From an uncultured Methylobacillus sp. (GTDB taxonomy: Bacteria; Pseudomonadota; Gammaproteobacteria; Burkholderiales; Methylophilaceae): a stretch of DNA of 64,000 bases. Position 1 is the stretch's first letter; each line of letters begins with the position of its first letter. Positions 57,052 through 64,000 of this stretch are shown here, one piece after another. The stretch spans positions 32,159 to 96,158 of the forward strand of contig CAMLDO010000006.1 in NCBI GenBank assembly GCA_946478865.1, in the 5' to 3' direction. Below the pieces are notes generated by a model, which worked only from the letters and a program-made list of their open reading frames with translations, was not told the origin of the DNA and did not search any database. The position numbers were made by a program, and so were the translations under genes.

Positions 57052-57759
57052 TTAAAACTCTTTGCCCATGCGCGCCATCATGTCGCGCCAAAGGCCAATC
57101 TTGTTGCCGCCAGCCACACTCTTGCCGGTACCACGCTCCTTGGCGAGCCACAGCCCATCACCGTTGAAGCTGTAAACAGGAGTCAGGTCAGGCCGCTTGT
57201 CGGCGGGCTTGATTTCCGGATTGAGGTTGTCGAGGACCACCGGCATGGCACTCGGTGACGAGTAGTAGGTCAGCACCATATGGGCGGCATTTTGCAGACC
57301 GTAGCCAGTGGCCTTGACGTAAGTGATCTTCAGTTTGTCGATCGGCACGCCCAGCGCCAGCAACGTGAAATACTTGCTGATGGAGTAATCCTCGCAGTCG
57401 CCGCCGCCAGACCCCAGCATTTCAAGTGGGGTAGCCCAGTAATCGACGACGCCGTAATGATCAAGATCGGAAACGAAAAGAATCTGGTTGAAGAAATTGT
57501 TTACCAGCTCCAGCTTTTCTTCTTCGGTCTTCTGCTTGTTACTCGCCATGAGGTCGAGCCAGGCACTCAAACGCTTGCGGGCCGGCACGCCATATTTGGT
57601 CTCTGCTGCGGCAAGCTGGCGATCCGTCAGCACTACATCGAAGCTCGCACCGACAGTAACCGTGGCAAAAGCAACGAGAGCCGCAAGCGCAACAGCGCGG
57701 CCCCAGCGATGCGTGAGCCCAGTCATACCCCAAGCAATATCGCGTCGAGTCAACCCCAT
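57052..57759 (-). CDS. lapG: Periplasmic adhesin protease LapG (BTLCP family)
   Basis: A 235-residue transglutaminase-like cysteine protease with an N-terminal signal segment (RWGRAVALAALVAFATVTVG). The catalytic triad is C122 (GGGDCEDYSISKY), H160 (NAAHMVLTYY) and D177 (VVLDNLN). LapG cuts retention-module adhesins after a double alanine unless LapD sequesters it. The start is uncertain: ATG 57759 has GAGGGG directly before it, and ATG 57726 would shorten the leader by 11 residues. A terminator sits just upstream, between this gene and the TolC-like gene. Confidence 0.93.
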   Translation of the reverse strand: MGLTRRDIAWGMTGLTHRWGRAVALAALVAFATVTVGASFDVVLTDRQLAAAETKYGVPARKRLSAWLDLMASNKQKTEEEKLELVNNFFNQILFVSDLDHYGVVDYWATPLEMLGSGGGDCEDYSISKYFTLLALGVPIDKLKITYVKATGYGLQNAAHMVLTYYSSPSAMPVVLDNLNPEIKPADKRPDLTPVYSFNGDGLWLAKERGTGKSVAGGNKIGLWRDMMARMGKEF

Positions 57760-57770
57760 CCCCTCAACAA

Positions 57771-57801
57771 AAAAGGGCAGGAGACTATCTCCTGCCCTTT
57801 T
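57771..57801 (-). terminator. Strong hairpin terminator between the TolC-like gene and lapG
   Basis: AAAAGGGCAGGAGA and TCTCCTGCCCTTTT form a 14-bp perfect stem with a 3-nt loop. On the minus strand T6 follows. It ends 11 bp before the lapG start. Confidence 0.85.
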
Positions 57802-57841
57802 CGATCATGCCATCAAATTATTACGCAGACAACGGCCGCGC

Positions 57842-59272
57842 TTACGGTGCTGGCGTTCCTTCCGGGGCCGGAGCGGCCTCCGCTGCAGGCGCCGCTTCGG
57901 CTGCCGGAGCCGCTTCAACAGGTGCCGCTGCCGGAGCTGCTTCAGCCTTGGCCGGTGCACCATCCGCAGTCATGATCTTGGCTTCTTCACGCGGTGCAAT
58001 ACCGAGCGACTCGATCAGCTTGCCCATATCGGCCAGCAGGCGATAGCGGGCAAACATCTCGACGAACTGACCGTCGACATAGTTCTGGCGGGCGGTGTAC
58101 AGCTCGTTCTCGGAATCCAGCAAGTCCAGCAGGGTACGCTGGCCGATGCTGAATTGCTTGGAGTAGGCATCGCGGGTCTGTTCGGTAGCATCAGCGTGCG
58201 CTTTCAGCTTGGGCAGACGATCCATCGAAGTCAGCAGAGAGTTCCAGGAAAGACGGGTGCTTTCCTCAACCTCGCGACGAGTACGGTTCATGATTTCGGA
58301 AGCTTCCATTTCCTGGATGCGACGCTCTGCAACGCGGGCCTTGTCGGTGCCGCCGTTGTAGAGGTTGTACTTCAGGCGAAGCATGGCGTAGGCGTCGTTG
58401 TTCTTGTAACGCACGCCGTCCAGATTGTTGTTCCAGCTGGTACCCATTTCCAGATCGACACGCGGACGCAGCAGCGATTCGGCGGCACGAGTCTGAGCTT
58501 TGGCGGCGTCGATATCGGCGGCTGCGGAATTGAGCAGCGGATGATTGTTGACGGCCACGCTCAGAGCGTCATCCTCGGAGGTAGGAACGCCATCCGGATT
58601 TCCCGGGCGTGCCACATCGCGCGGCATTTCGCCGACAACGCGCTGGAACTGGATATTGGCTTCACGCAGATTGGCATCCGCGGAAGCGAGATTGGCTTGA
58701 GCCAGTGCAAGACGGGCCTGAGCCTGTTCGAGGTCAGCACGACGGCCGACGCCACTGTCAGAACGCATCTTGATCTGCTCGAACACGCGCTCGTGTGCAG
58801 CCAGATTGTCCTGGGTCAGGTTGCGCAACTCTTGGCGGCGAACGACTTCAAGGTAGGTCTCGACCGCGCGCAGCCCGATATGCTCGGAAGTACCGGCAAC
58901 GCGGTGCGCGGCGGAACGAACACGCGCTTCATGACGCTGGACTTCGCTCTTGGTACCAAAGCCGTCATAAATCATTTGGGACAGAGTCAGCGCGGATTCA
59001 CGGCGCCAGAGATTATCGCTGCCGGGACGAGTGGAGGTATTTTCGCTCCATTCAGCACCCACGCCAGCGGACAGGTCGATCTTGGGGCGATAACCGCCCT
59101 TGGCCTGATTTACCGCTTCATCGGTAGACAGACGGCGGTTCGCATCGACCAGAATGTCCGGATTGGACTTGATCGTTTGGTCGACGGCTTCGCTCAGAGT
59201 TTGTGCAGAAGCTGTGCCGGCGAACAACACACCGGTCACCGCGCAAAATAGGACGGAATACTTGAAATTCAT
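57842..59272 (-). CDS. TolC-family outer-membrane pore (LapE/AggA-like)
   Basis: A 476-residue outer-membrane efflux/secretion pore with a signal peptide (cut after ASA, residue 23) and the two homologous TolC halves (long helices, conserved QTLSEAVDQTIKSNPD start and LNLLD-like second half RTLLDLLDSENEL). It should complete the type I secretion channel for the adhesins. The last 45 residues are an Ala/Pro/Glu-rich low-complexity tail (PAEAAPAAEA-type repeats), unusual for this family. The ATG follows AAGGGG. It probably has its own terminator before lapG. Confidence 0.9.
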   Translation of the reverse strand: MNFKYSVLFCAVTGVLFAGTASAQTLSEAVDQTIKSNPDILVDANRRLSTDEAVNQAKGGYRPKIDLSAGVGAEWSENTSTRPGSDNLWRRESALTLSQMIYDGFGTKSEVQRHEARVRSAAHRVAGTSEHIGLRAVETYLEVVRRQELRNLTQDNLAAHERVFEQIKMRSDSGVGRRADLEQAQARLALAQANLASADANLREANIQFQRVVGEMPRDVARPGNPDGVPTSEDDALSVAVNNHPLLNSAAADIDAAKAQTRAAESLLRPRVDLEMGTSWNNNLDGVRYKNNDAYAMLRLKYNLYNGGTDKARVAERRIQEMEASEIMNRTRREVEESTRLSWNSLLTSMDRLPKLKAHADATEQTRDAYSKQFSIGQRTLLDLLDSENELYTARQNYVDGQFVEMFARYRLLADMGKLIESLGIAPREEAKIMTADGAPAKAEAAPAAAPVEAAPAAEAAPAAEAAPAPEGTPAP

Positions 59273-59502
59273 GATAACCCCTTGTTGTTTATCTAAAGTT
59301 ATTAGGTAACTTAAGACTCCAACTTAATTTATTCTAATAACTTTATTGTTGGCAAACGAAATTTTTGCAAGTTAATTCCCGAGCATAAAACTTCAGAAAT
59401 TGTTGCAAAAAACATACAGTCTTTCGTTGCGAGCAGGACTATATCATGAGGCTATATAACGGTCTCTACCCCAAATGGGGGAGAAAAGAGGCTAATCGCT
59501 TT
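59273..59502. promoter_or_regulatory. AT-rich promoter region of the TolC-like gene with operator-like dyad
   Basis: The 230 bp are markedly AT-rich near the TolC-like gene. A near-perfect dyad TACCCCA-AA-TGGGGGA (59467-59482) resembles 7-2-7 sites of LuxR/NarL-type regulators. TATAGT on the minus strand at 59438-59443 is a possible -10. No coding sequence is seen. Confidence 0.4.
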
Positions 59503-62397
59503 TCAGGGATCGACGCGTAAATTTCCGTCATTGAGAAGGTTGGAAATGATGGCTGCGTTGCTCAACGTATTGTTCGCCGTCAAGTCCACGCTTTGAAGAA
59601 TAATGGATTGGACAGGGGCTGCGGACCCTTCCCCATCGCTATCGATGACAATAGTGGTATTGTGCCCATCGAAGCTGAAAGACAAGTAGCTACCCAGCCT
59701 TGCCGGGCTGGCATGCTCGCCTTCGAGAATATCTGCCAGATCGAGTACATCGCCAGCGACGCCTGCCGCGAAATCCGTCACGGTGTCCATGCCGGCATCA
59801 GCCGCGCGCCAGACAAATACATCGACTCCCCCACCTCCGGTCAGTACGTCATCTCCGGGACCACCCACGAGAATATCGTTTCCAGTACCGGCAACCAGAA
59901 GATCATTTCCGACGCCGCCGGAGAGCAGTTCGCTATTGGCACTGCCGATCAGCGTGTCTGCCCCCGGCCCGGCTTTCAGCACGGGTAGCGGGAAATCGCC
60001 CGCGTCGACCAGCATGACCGCATCGGCAACGAGAATGTCGTTACCCTGCACCATCGCCGCCAAATTTTCGACGGGTTCATCCATGTGAAATGTCGGCTCA
60101 TGGTCGATGGTGATACCCGTATTGCTATAGTCGAATGCGACGGCGTGAAGCGACGTACTGCTATCTTCGTGGAGCATCGCATAGTGAAAGCGATCAGCAC
60201 CGCTCTCAGGCAGTGGTGCATCGTAAGGAGTGTAGGCATAAGCACCCGCACTGTTGACATGCAGGACACCGAATTGCCCTGCCACATCGACCCCCATGAC
60301 CCCTACAGCCAACGAGTTGGCAAATGCAATGCCGATAGCTCCTACCGTATTGCTTTCGTTGATCAGATTGCCTTGCAATGTGGAGGGTTGAAGCGTCACC
60401 GGAGCGGGCGACAATTGTGCAGCGGCGAAGAATACCGGCACTGCATCTTCCCGCGATAAAACCGTGGCCATCGCAATGGTAGCCTGACCATTCTCGACGG
60501 TGACGGTCAGCGCTGCATCCGACACATCGCCATCCCCATCGATGAGACGATAGGCAAATACTTCATCCATGGTGGCCGTAACATCGCGGGGAGCCACATA
60601 CAACCATTGCCCTGCGGCATTGACATCCTCATCGGCAAAATAAAAGGTAAAGCTGCCGCCTGCTGCCGTGTTTGCGGTAAACGAGGTACCCGCCAGAGTG
60701 CCGCTTTGTGCACCGCTCAATTGAATCGTGCCTGCGCTATCCCAGGTGTAGATGGTCAAGCCAGCCTCGGTTTGCAGCGTAATCGACTGGACCCGCGCGC
60801 CATCCGCTCCCTGCACGTCGTCCGTGAGCAAATTACCGTTAACGCTGGCAGGCTGTACCAGCGGAATCAGCGTATCGATCAAATCCGAAAAACCATCTAC
60901 GAGGATAGGAGCGCCCTCCCCGTCCAGATCGACTTCCTGCAAACGGTTGATACGAATATCGTCGCCTACACCAATAACAGTCACCTGGACGCCATTCTGC
61001 GCAAGGAAACCGGCCCAGGCGGTAGCCGTAGCATCAGTAAGCGCATTGCCATTGGTACCCAATTGCTGATTGGGATGACCATCGCTCAGGAAAAGCACCT
61101 GATTGCTGGCACCTTCGACGGGCTGGAAGAACGTCATGGTGGCCTGGATCGCGTCCGTGAAATCCGTACCACCGTCAAAAGGACGCGTGCCGCCATCAAC
61201 CGGATTAAGGGCATTCAGGCTGGATGCGAACGAGGCATAGTCAGTAAAAGGTCCAAATGTGAGCGAAGTCCCTGAGAAGGCAACAAAAGAAAGCGTGACG
61301 TCACCCTCTGCTTTGTCGAAAATCTCCTGTGCTGCCGCCTTGACGGCGTCCACCATCACATTGAGTTCGGTGTTGTCGATGCTGTTGCTGAAATCCAGCA
61401 CGAAAGCGAAGTTGAGATCCAGCCCTTGCGCTTCGGGTACAGTCACCGCGTTATCGTTGGCGGAAGGGGCATCATCCAGAATGGCAACCGAGAAGGAGCC
61501 GGAAGTCGTATCTCCATCATTGTCCGTGGCAACAATGCCGAAAGTTTCGGTCAGCGCTGGCTGATTGCCATGAGATTCATTGCCGGTCAGTGTATAGCGA
61601 TAAGAAACTTCTCCGCTTGCGCTATCAAAGCCGGTAATTTCCAATGTGTGCCCCAGACTGCTGGTTAACGTGACGGGCGTGAATATGCCGCCGGAAATAG
61701 CTGTCTGGCCTTCGACCATCAGGGTATTCAATCCGTCCGGTGCCGTAATCGTGAAGCTACCGGTTTGGGTCAGCGATGCCGGATCGGGATGTGAACCGCC
61801 AGGTAAATTGCCTTCATCCACCACCGGGCCTCCCGGCACCAGAATATCCAGCGGATTATCGCCAGCAGGAAAGCCACTTTCCGCCGAGGTCACATCCTCT
61901 TCAGGAGGCAACTCCGGCACGAGCGGGGGAAAAACGGGAGCGGGAATACCTATCGTCTCAAAGCCGCTGGTGACGGCTCCTTCCGTGTTGTTGAAGTCAA
62001 CAACCACGAACGATGAGCCGCCCTCATCACCTACACCGGCTCCTGCAGCTGTTGCTTCGGTAATAGCGGAAGGATCCTCGCCACGGGCGATCAATTCCTG
62101 AATCTGCTCGACCGTCAGCGCGGGAGCGGCAGGAGCCGCGGCAACGCCCAGCACCTCGCTGTCGAGCACAATCTTGGAAGAGGTAGCCAAGTCCAGCTGG
62201 GCACCATTGGCCAGATCGACGATCACCAGGCCATCCGGGCCTGTCACGATAGTCTCGTTCGGATAAACCTTGTCTCCGGCAACCAACTCCCGCTCAACTC
62301 CTGATGAATCGATAGCCTTGACACTTCCGAGGGTGGCTTTGACCGTACCCACCGCTTCGGGCTTGAATGTGACGGAGAGACGCTGTGTATCAGCCAT
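59503..62397 (-). CDS. Retention-module VWA adhesin with RTX and type I secretion signal
   Basis: A 964-residue LapA-like adhesin of modest size. Residues 1-100 form a retention module that holds the protein in the pore. TAAG at 116-119 is a LapG-type cleavage site. A von Willebrand A domain spans about 330-515 with an intact MIDAS (DFSNS 335-339, T411, D439), a metal-dependent ligand-binding site. RTX repeats (GGVGNDLLVAGTGNDILVGG-like, about 825-860) and a C-terminal secretion domain follow. There is no signal peptide, as expected for type I export. The ATG follows AGGAGCCAGCT. Surface attachment is the likely role. Confidence 0.9.
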   Translation of the reverse strand: MADTQRLSVTFKPEAVGTVKATLGSVKAIDSSGVERELVAGDKVYPNETIVTGPDGLVIVDLANGAQLDLATSSKIVLDSEVLGVAAAPAAPALTVEQIQELIARGEDPSAITEATAAGAGVGDEGGSSFVVVDFNNTEGAVTSGFETIGIPAPVFPPLVPELPPEEDVTSAESGFPAGDNPLDILVPGGPVVDEGNLPGGSHPDPASLTQTGSFTITAPDGLNTLMVEGQTAISGGIFTPVTLTSSLGHTLEITGFDSASGEVSYRYTLTGNESHGNQPALTETFGIVATDNDGDTTSGSFSVAILDDAPSANDNAVTVPEAQGLDLNFAFVLDFSNSIDNTELNVMVDAVKAAAQEIFDKAEGDVTLSFVAFSGTSLTFGPFTDYASFASSLNALNPVDGGTRPFDGGTDFTDAIQATMTFFQPVEGASNQVLFLSDGHPNQQLGTNGNALTDATATAWAGFLAQNGVQVTVIGVGDDIRINRLQEVDLDGEGAPILVDGFSDLIDTLIPLVQPASVNGNLLTDDVQGADGARVQSITLQTEAGLTIYTWDSAGTIQLSGAQSGTLAGTSFTANTAAGGSFTFYFADEDVNAAGQWLYVAPRDVTATMDEVFAYRLIDGDGDVSDAALTVTVENGQATIAMATVLSREDAVPVFFAAAQLSPAPVTLQPSTLQGNLINESNTVGAIGIAFANSLAVGVMGVDVAGQFGVLHVNSAGAYAYTPYDAPLPESGADRFHYAMLHEDSSTSLHAVAFDYSNTGITIDHEPTFHMDEPVENLAAMVQGNDILVADAVMLVDAGDFPLPVLKAGPGADTLIGSANSELLSGGVGNDLLVAGTGNDILVGGPGDDVLTGGGGVDVFVWRAADAGMDTVTDFAAGVAGDVLDLADILEGEHASPARLGSYLSFSFDGHNTTIVIDSDGEGSAAPVQSIILQSVDLTANNTLSNAAIISNLLNDGNLRVDP

Positions 62398-62435
62398 AGC
62401 TGGCTCCTAATCTTGAATAGGCAAGCTTAGGGTTG

Positions 62436-62471
62436 ACTATAGTTTTCGGCCGGCCGTACTCCTATAGCCCT
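62436..62471 (-). promoter_or_regulatory. Candidate promoter of the VWA adhesin
   Basis: On the minus strand TATAGT (plus-strand ACTATA, 62436-62441) lies about 39 bp before the ATG. The -35 position has no TTGACA-like hexamer but carries a TACTCCTATAG half-dyad (62457-62467), suggesting activator dependence. Confidence 0.35.
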
Positions 62472-62511
62472 TTCGGACCAATTAAGCCATTGATTAATTA
62501 TGGAAATAAAA

Positions 62512-62531
62512 AAGGCGCCCGAAGGCGCCTT
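62512..62531 (-). terminator. Terminator of the second adhesin gene
   Basis: AAGGCGCC and GGCGCCTT pair over a CGAA loop. The minus strand continues into TTTTTTATTT. It is 20 bp past the stop codon. Confidence 0.85.
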
Positions 62532-62550
62532 AGTTATTACCATTCTTTAG

Positions 62551-64000
62551 TTAGGAGTCTACCTTCAAATTCCCATCAGAGAGCAGTTTATTGATGATAA
62601 CAGTCGGATCAGATGAACCGTAAGTCAAGTCACCATTCACCAAGATTGTTTGTCCTGTGCCTCCTGAATTGGTAGAGCTATTTGCATCGATAGTAATTAC
62701 AGTCTGGTTAGTTTCTGAGTTGTAACTAAAGCTCAAATAATTACCGAGAGATGCAGCAGTGGAATGCTCTCCTTCAAGAATATCAGAAAGATCAAGCACA
62801 TCCTTTCCTGAACCCAATTCAAAATTAGCCACGACATCCTTGCCAGTATGACCTAACTGCCACTCAAAGGTATCGACCTCTCCACTAGTACCATACAGGA
62901 TATCGTTACCCGTTGTATCAAGAATATTATTGTTAGTATCAATATTTACTGTGAAGGTACCCGTATTGGAGGTATCACCGTCACCATCAACCACAGACAC
63001 ATTGAAGTTCAATGCTAAATCATTGGGCAATACGGTAGTTGAAGTCGTTGTACCCGTGGCGGTAATCAGGAAGGTTTCTCCATCTGCGTCCACGTTAATA
63101 ACGTCAACACTCAGAATGTCTCGGCCTGCTACGGTACTTGTAACAGTTTGAGTACTGAGGTCAGCCACTTCTCTATCCGTAAGGATTTCTGTGTAGGTAT
63201 TCGTACCATCCGTCGTGTGCAGAATGAACCTTACCGTTACCGTATCGTTTCCGGAGTTATCCTTCGACAAATCGAAAGTGACTGTAGCTGAGTCCACACC
63301 TTGCGGCAGAGCCGGATGCGTGGCCCCGCTGGTGTCTGCGTCACCCTTATAATAGGTCAAGGTCATCGATTCGTTCTGCTTGATGGCTAAGCCACCACCG
63401 CCGTCACCAGAGGTACTGACACCAAGGCCGTTGTTACTGGTATTTACCGATGAAACGGTACCCAAATTAGTACCACCCGCATAGTCATAATGCGAAGTAA
63501 ATTTAATATCAGTTACCGGGTCCGCCAAGTGCTTGGCTTCAGCAATCTGCTCGAGATACAAATCTCCACCGAAGCCACCGATCGAACCAGTTACATTGAA
63601 GTTCTGAGTAACTGTTGTGGTCGGATTTGGCGTTACCAGATTGAACTCGTAAGTACCATCCGCCTTCATGAACAACGTGAAGAACGTTTGGGTCTTCGCT
63701 GCATCGAGATAAGCGGTATACAACTCGCCCAGATATGTACCAGATCCATCGAACATATCTTGTGTACCACTGGCTGCAACTAGGCTAGGGGTATTAACCA
63801 GCGATACGTTGATACCTTCAAGACTATTCAGATTAGGCAGCGCATTGGTTGCATTAGAACCATCGGCACCGAATGCGAAGTCCCAATGCCCAGTAGCAAT
63901 GCCAGCATTGTTCGGCGCAACCATATTTTGAATTGAGTTAATGATCGGTGTGTCATCCATGATGCGGATTTGCAGGTCTGCTGCTGCCGAAGTCGCACCG
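62551..64000 (-). CDS. Large RTX/type I-secreted adhesin, C-terminal part
   Basis: About 480 codons are visible and the frame stays open to the window edge, so this is the C-terminus of a longer gene. An ATG at 63960 is internal: the upstream codons read GATSAAADLQIRI, a typical linker in repetitive Bap/LapA-type adhesins. A short RTX turn (GNDILYG) precedes a secretion domain that is clearly related to that of the VWA adhesin (LEGEHSTAASLGNYLSFSY versus LEGEHASPARLGSYLSFSF). The DNA is visibly more AT-rich than the rest. A retention module is expected at the unseen N-terminus. Confidence 0.85.
   Translation of the reverse strand, partial: GATSAAADLQIRIMDDTPIINSIQNMVAPNNAGIATGHWDFAFGADGSNATNALPNLNSLEGINVSLVNTPSLVAASGTQDMFDGSGTYLGELYTAYLDAAKTQTFFTLFMKADGTYEFNLVTPNPTTTVTQNFNVTGSIGGFGGDLYLEQIAEAKHLADPVTDIKFTSHYDYAGGTNLGTVSSVNTSNNGLGVSTSGDGGGGLAIKQNESMTLTYYKGDADTSGATHPALPQGVDSATVTFDLSKDNSGNDTVTVRFILHTTDGTNTYTEILTDREVADLSTQTVTSTVAGRDILSVDVINVDADGETFLITATGTTTSTTVLPNDLALNFNVSVVDGDGDTSNTGTFTVNIDTNNNILDTTGNDILYGTSGEVDTFEWQLGHTGKDVVANFELGSGKDVLDLSDILEGEHSTAASLGNYLSFSYNSETNQTVITIDANSSTNSGGTGQTILVNGDLTYGSSDPTVIINKLLSDGNLKVDS

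Noticed and set aside
59462..59489. CTCTACCCCAAATGGGGGAGA as a terminator of the VWA adhesin gene
   Set aside because: There is no T-tract after it on the minus strand. Its symmetry and position fit an operator better, although a terminator role is not excluded.
63924..63960. ATG at 63960 as the true start of the second adhesin
   Set aside because: The frame continues upstream without a stop to the window edge, there is no retention module after this ATG, and no ribosome site precedes it.

Overview
The window looks like a chromosomal segment of a Gram-negative betaproteobacterium. It is coding-dense and GC-rich, with E. coli-like housekeeping genes (hrpA, rep, ettA, uup, rlhA, rpiA), a Pil-Chp twitching cluster, a Cpx-type envelope-stress system and a Lap-type biofilm adhesin system. 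A pqqA gene and a DhaK/DhaL pair hint at a PQQ-using or C1/C3-metabolising lineage such as Nitrosomonadales/Methylophilaceae, but this placement is inference. I see no tRNA, rRNA, CRISPR array, phage or intact insertion sequence.

Layout. 1-6 kb: edge of a MazG-like pyrophosphohydrolase, a FAD oxidoreductase with a Rieske tail, an RlmL-type rRNA methyltransferase, a spermidine-synthase-like protein, an RNase II-family exonuclease and dodecin, all on the minus strand. 6-16.6 kb: a PAS-GGDEF-EAL protein downstream of pilG-pilH-pilI-pilJ-pilL. 17-22 kb: a FIST-domain protein convergent with hrpA. 22-24.7 kb: cpxR-cpxA-cpxP-like, with perfect CpxR boxes upstream of both cpxR and the cpxP-like gene. 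25-27.5 kb: an EF-hand protein, a stand-alone pqqA with its own terminator, a 1-Cys peroxiredoxin and small proteins. 27.5-35.9 kb: BrkB-family membrane protein, a methyltransferase, a 170-bp MITE-like inverted-repeat element, rbgA/ylqF, a YchJ-like protein, a Tas-like aldo/keto reductase, rlhA, a membrane diguanylate cyclase and rpiA. 35.9-38.7 kb: dhaL-dhaK, an Ala/Pro-rich lipoprotein and a DoxX protein. 38.7-51.4 kb: ettA, a winged-helix/TolB/TPR regulator divergent from an aldehyde dehydrogenase, rep, an AsmA-family protein, a second diguanylate cyclase and uup.

51.4-64 kb is a nearly complete Lap system. It contains the type I secretion ABC transporter and membrane-fusion protein (LapB/LapC-like), the degenerate c-di-GMP receptor LapD, the periplasmic protease LapG, a TolC/LapE-like pore and a 964-residue adhesin. 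The adhesin has an N-terminal retention module, a TAAG LapG-type cleavage site, a von Willebrand A domain and RTX/type I secretion signals. Beyond it is the C-terminus of a second, probably giant, adhesin that runs off the window. Three likely active c-di-GMP enzymes lie in the same window as LapD. The expected logic from Pseudomonas work is that high c-di-GMP makes LapD sequester LapG, so adhesins stay on the surface, while low c-di-GMP lets LapG cut them free.

The least ordinary items are the retention-module/VWA adhesin, the unlinked pqqA, the CpxA-like kinase with a very short His/Pro-rich sensor loop, the MITE-like element and the terminator between the pore gene and lapG.
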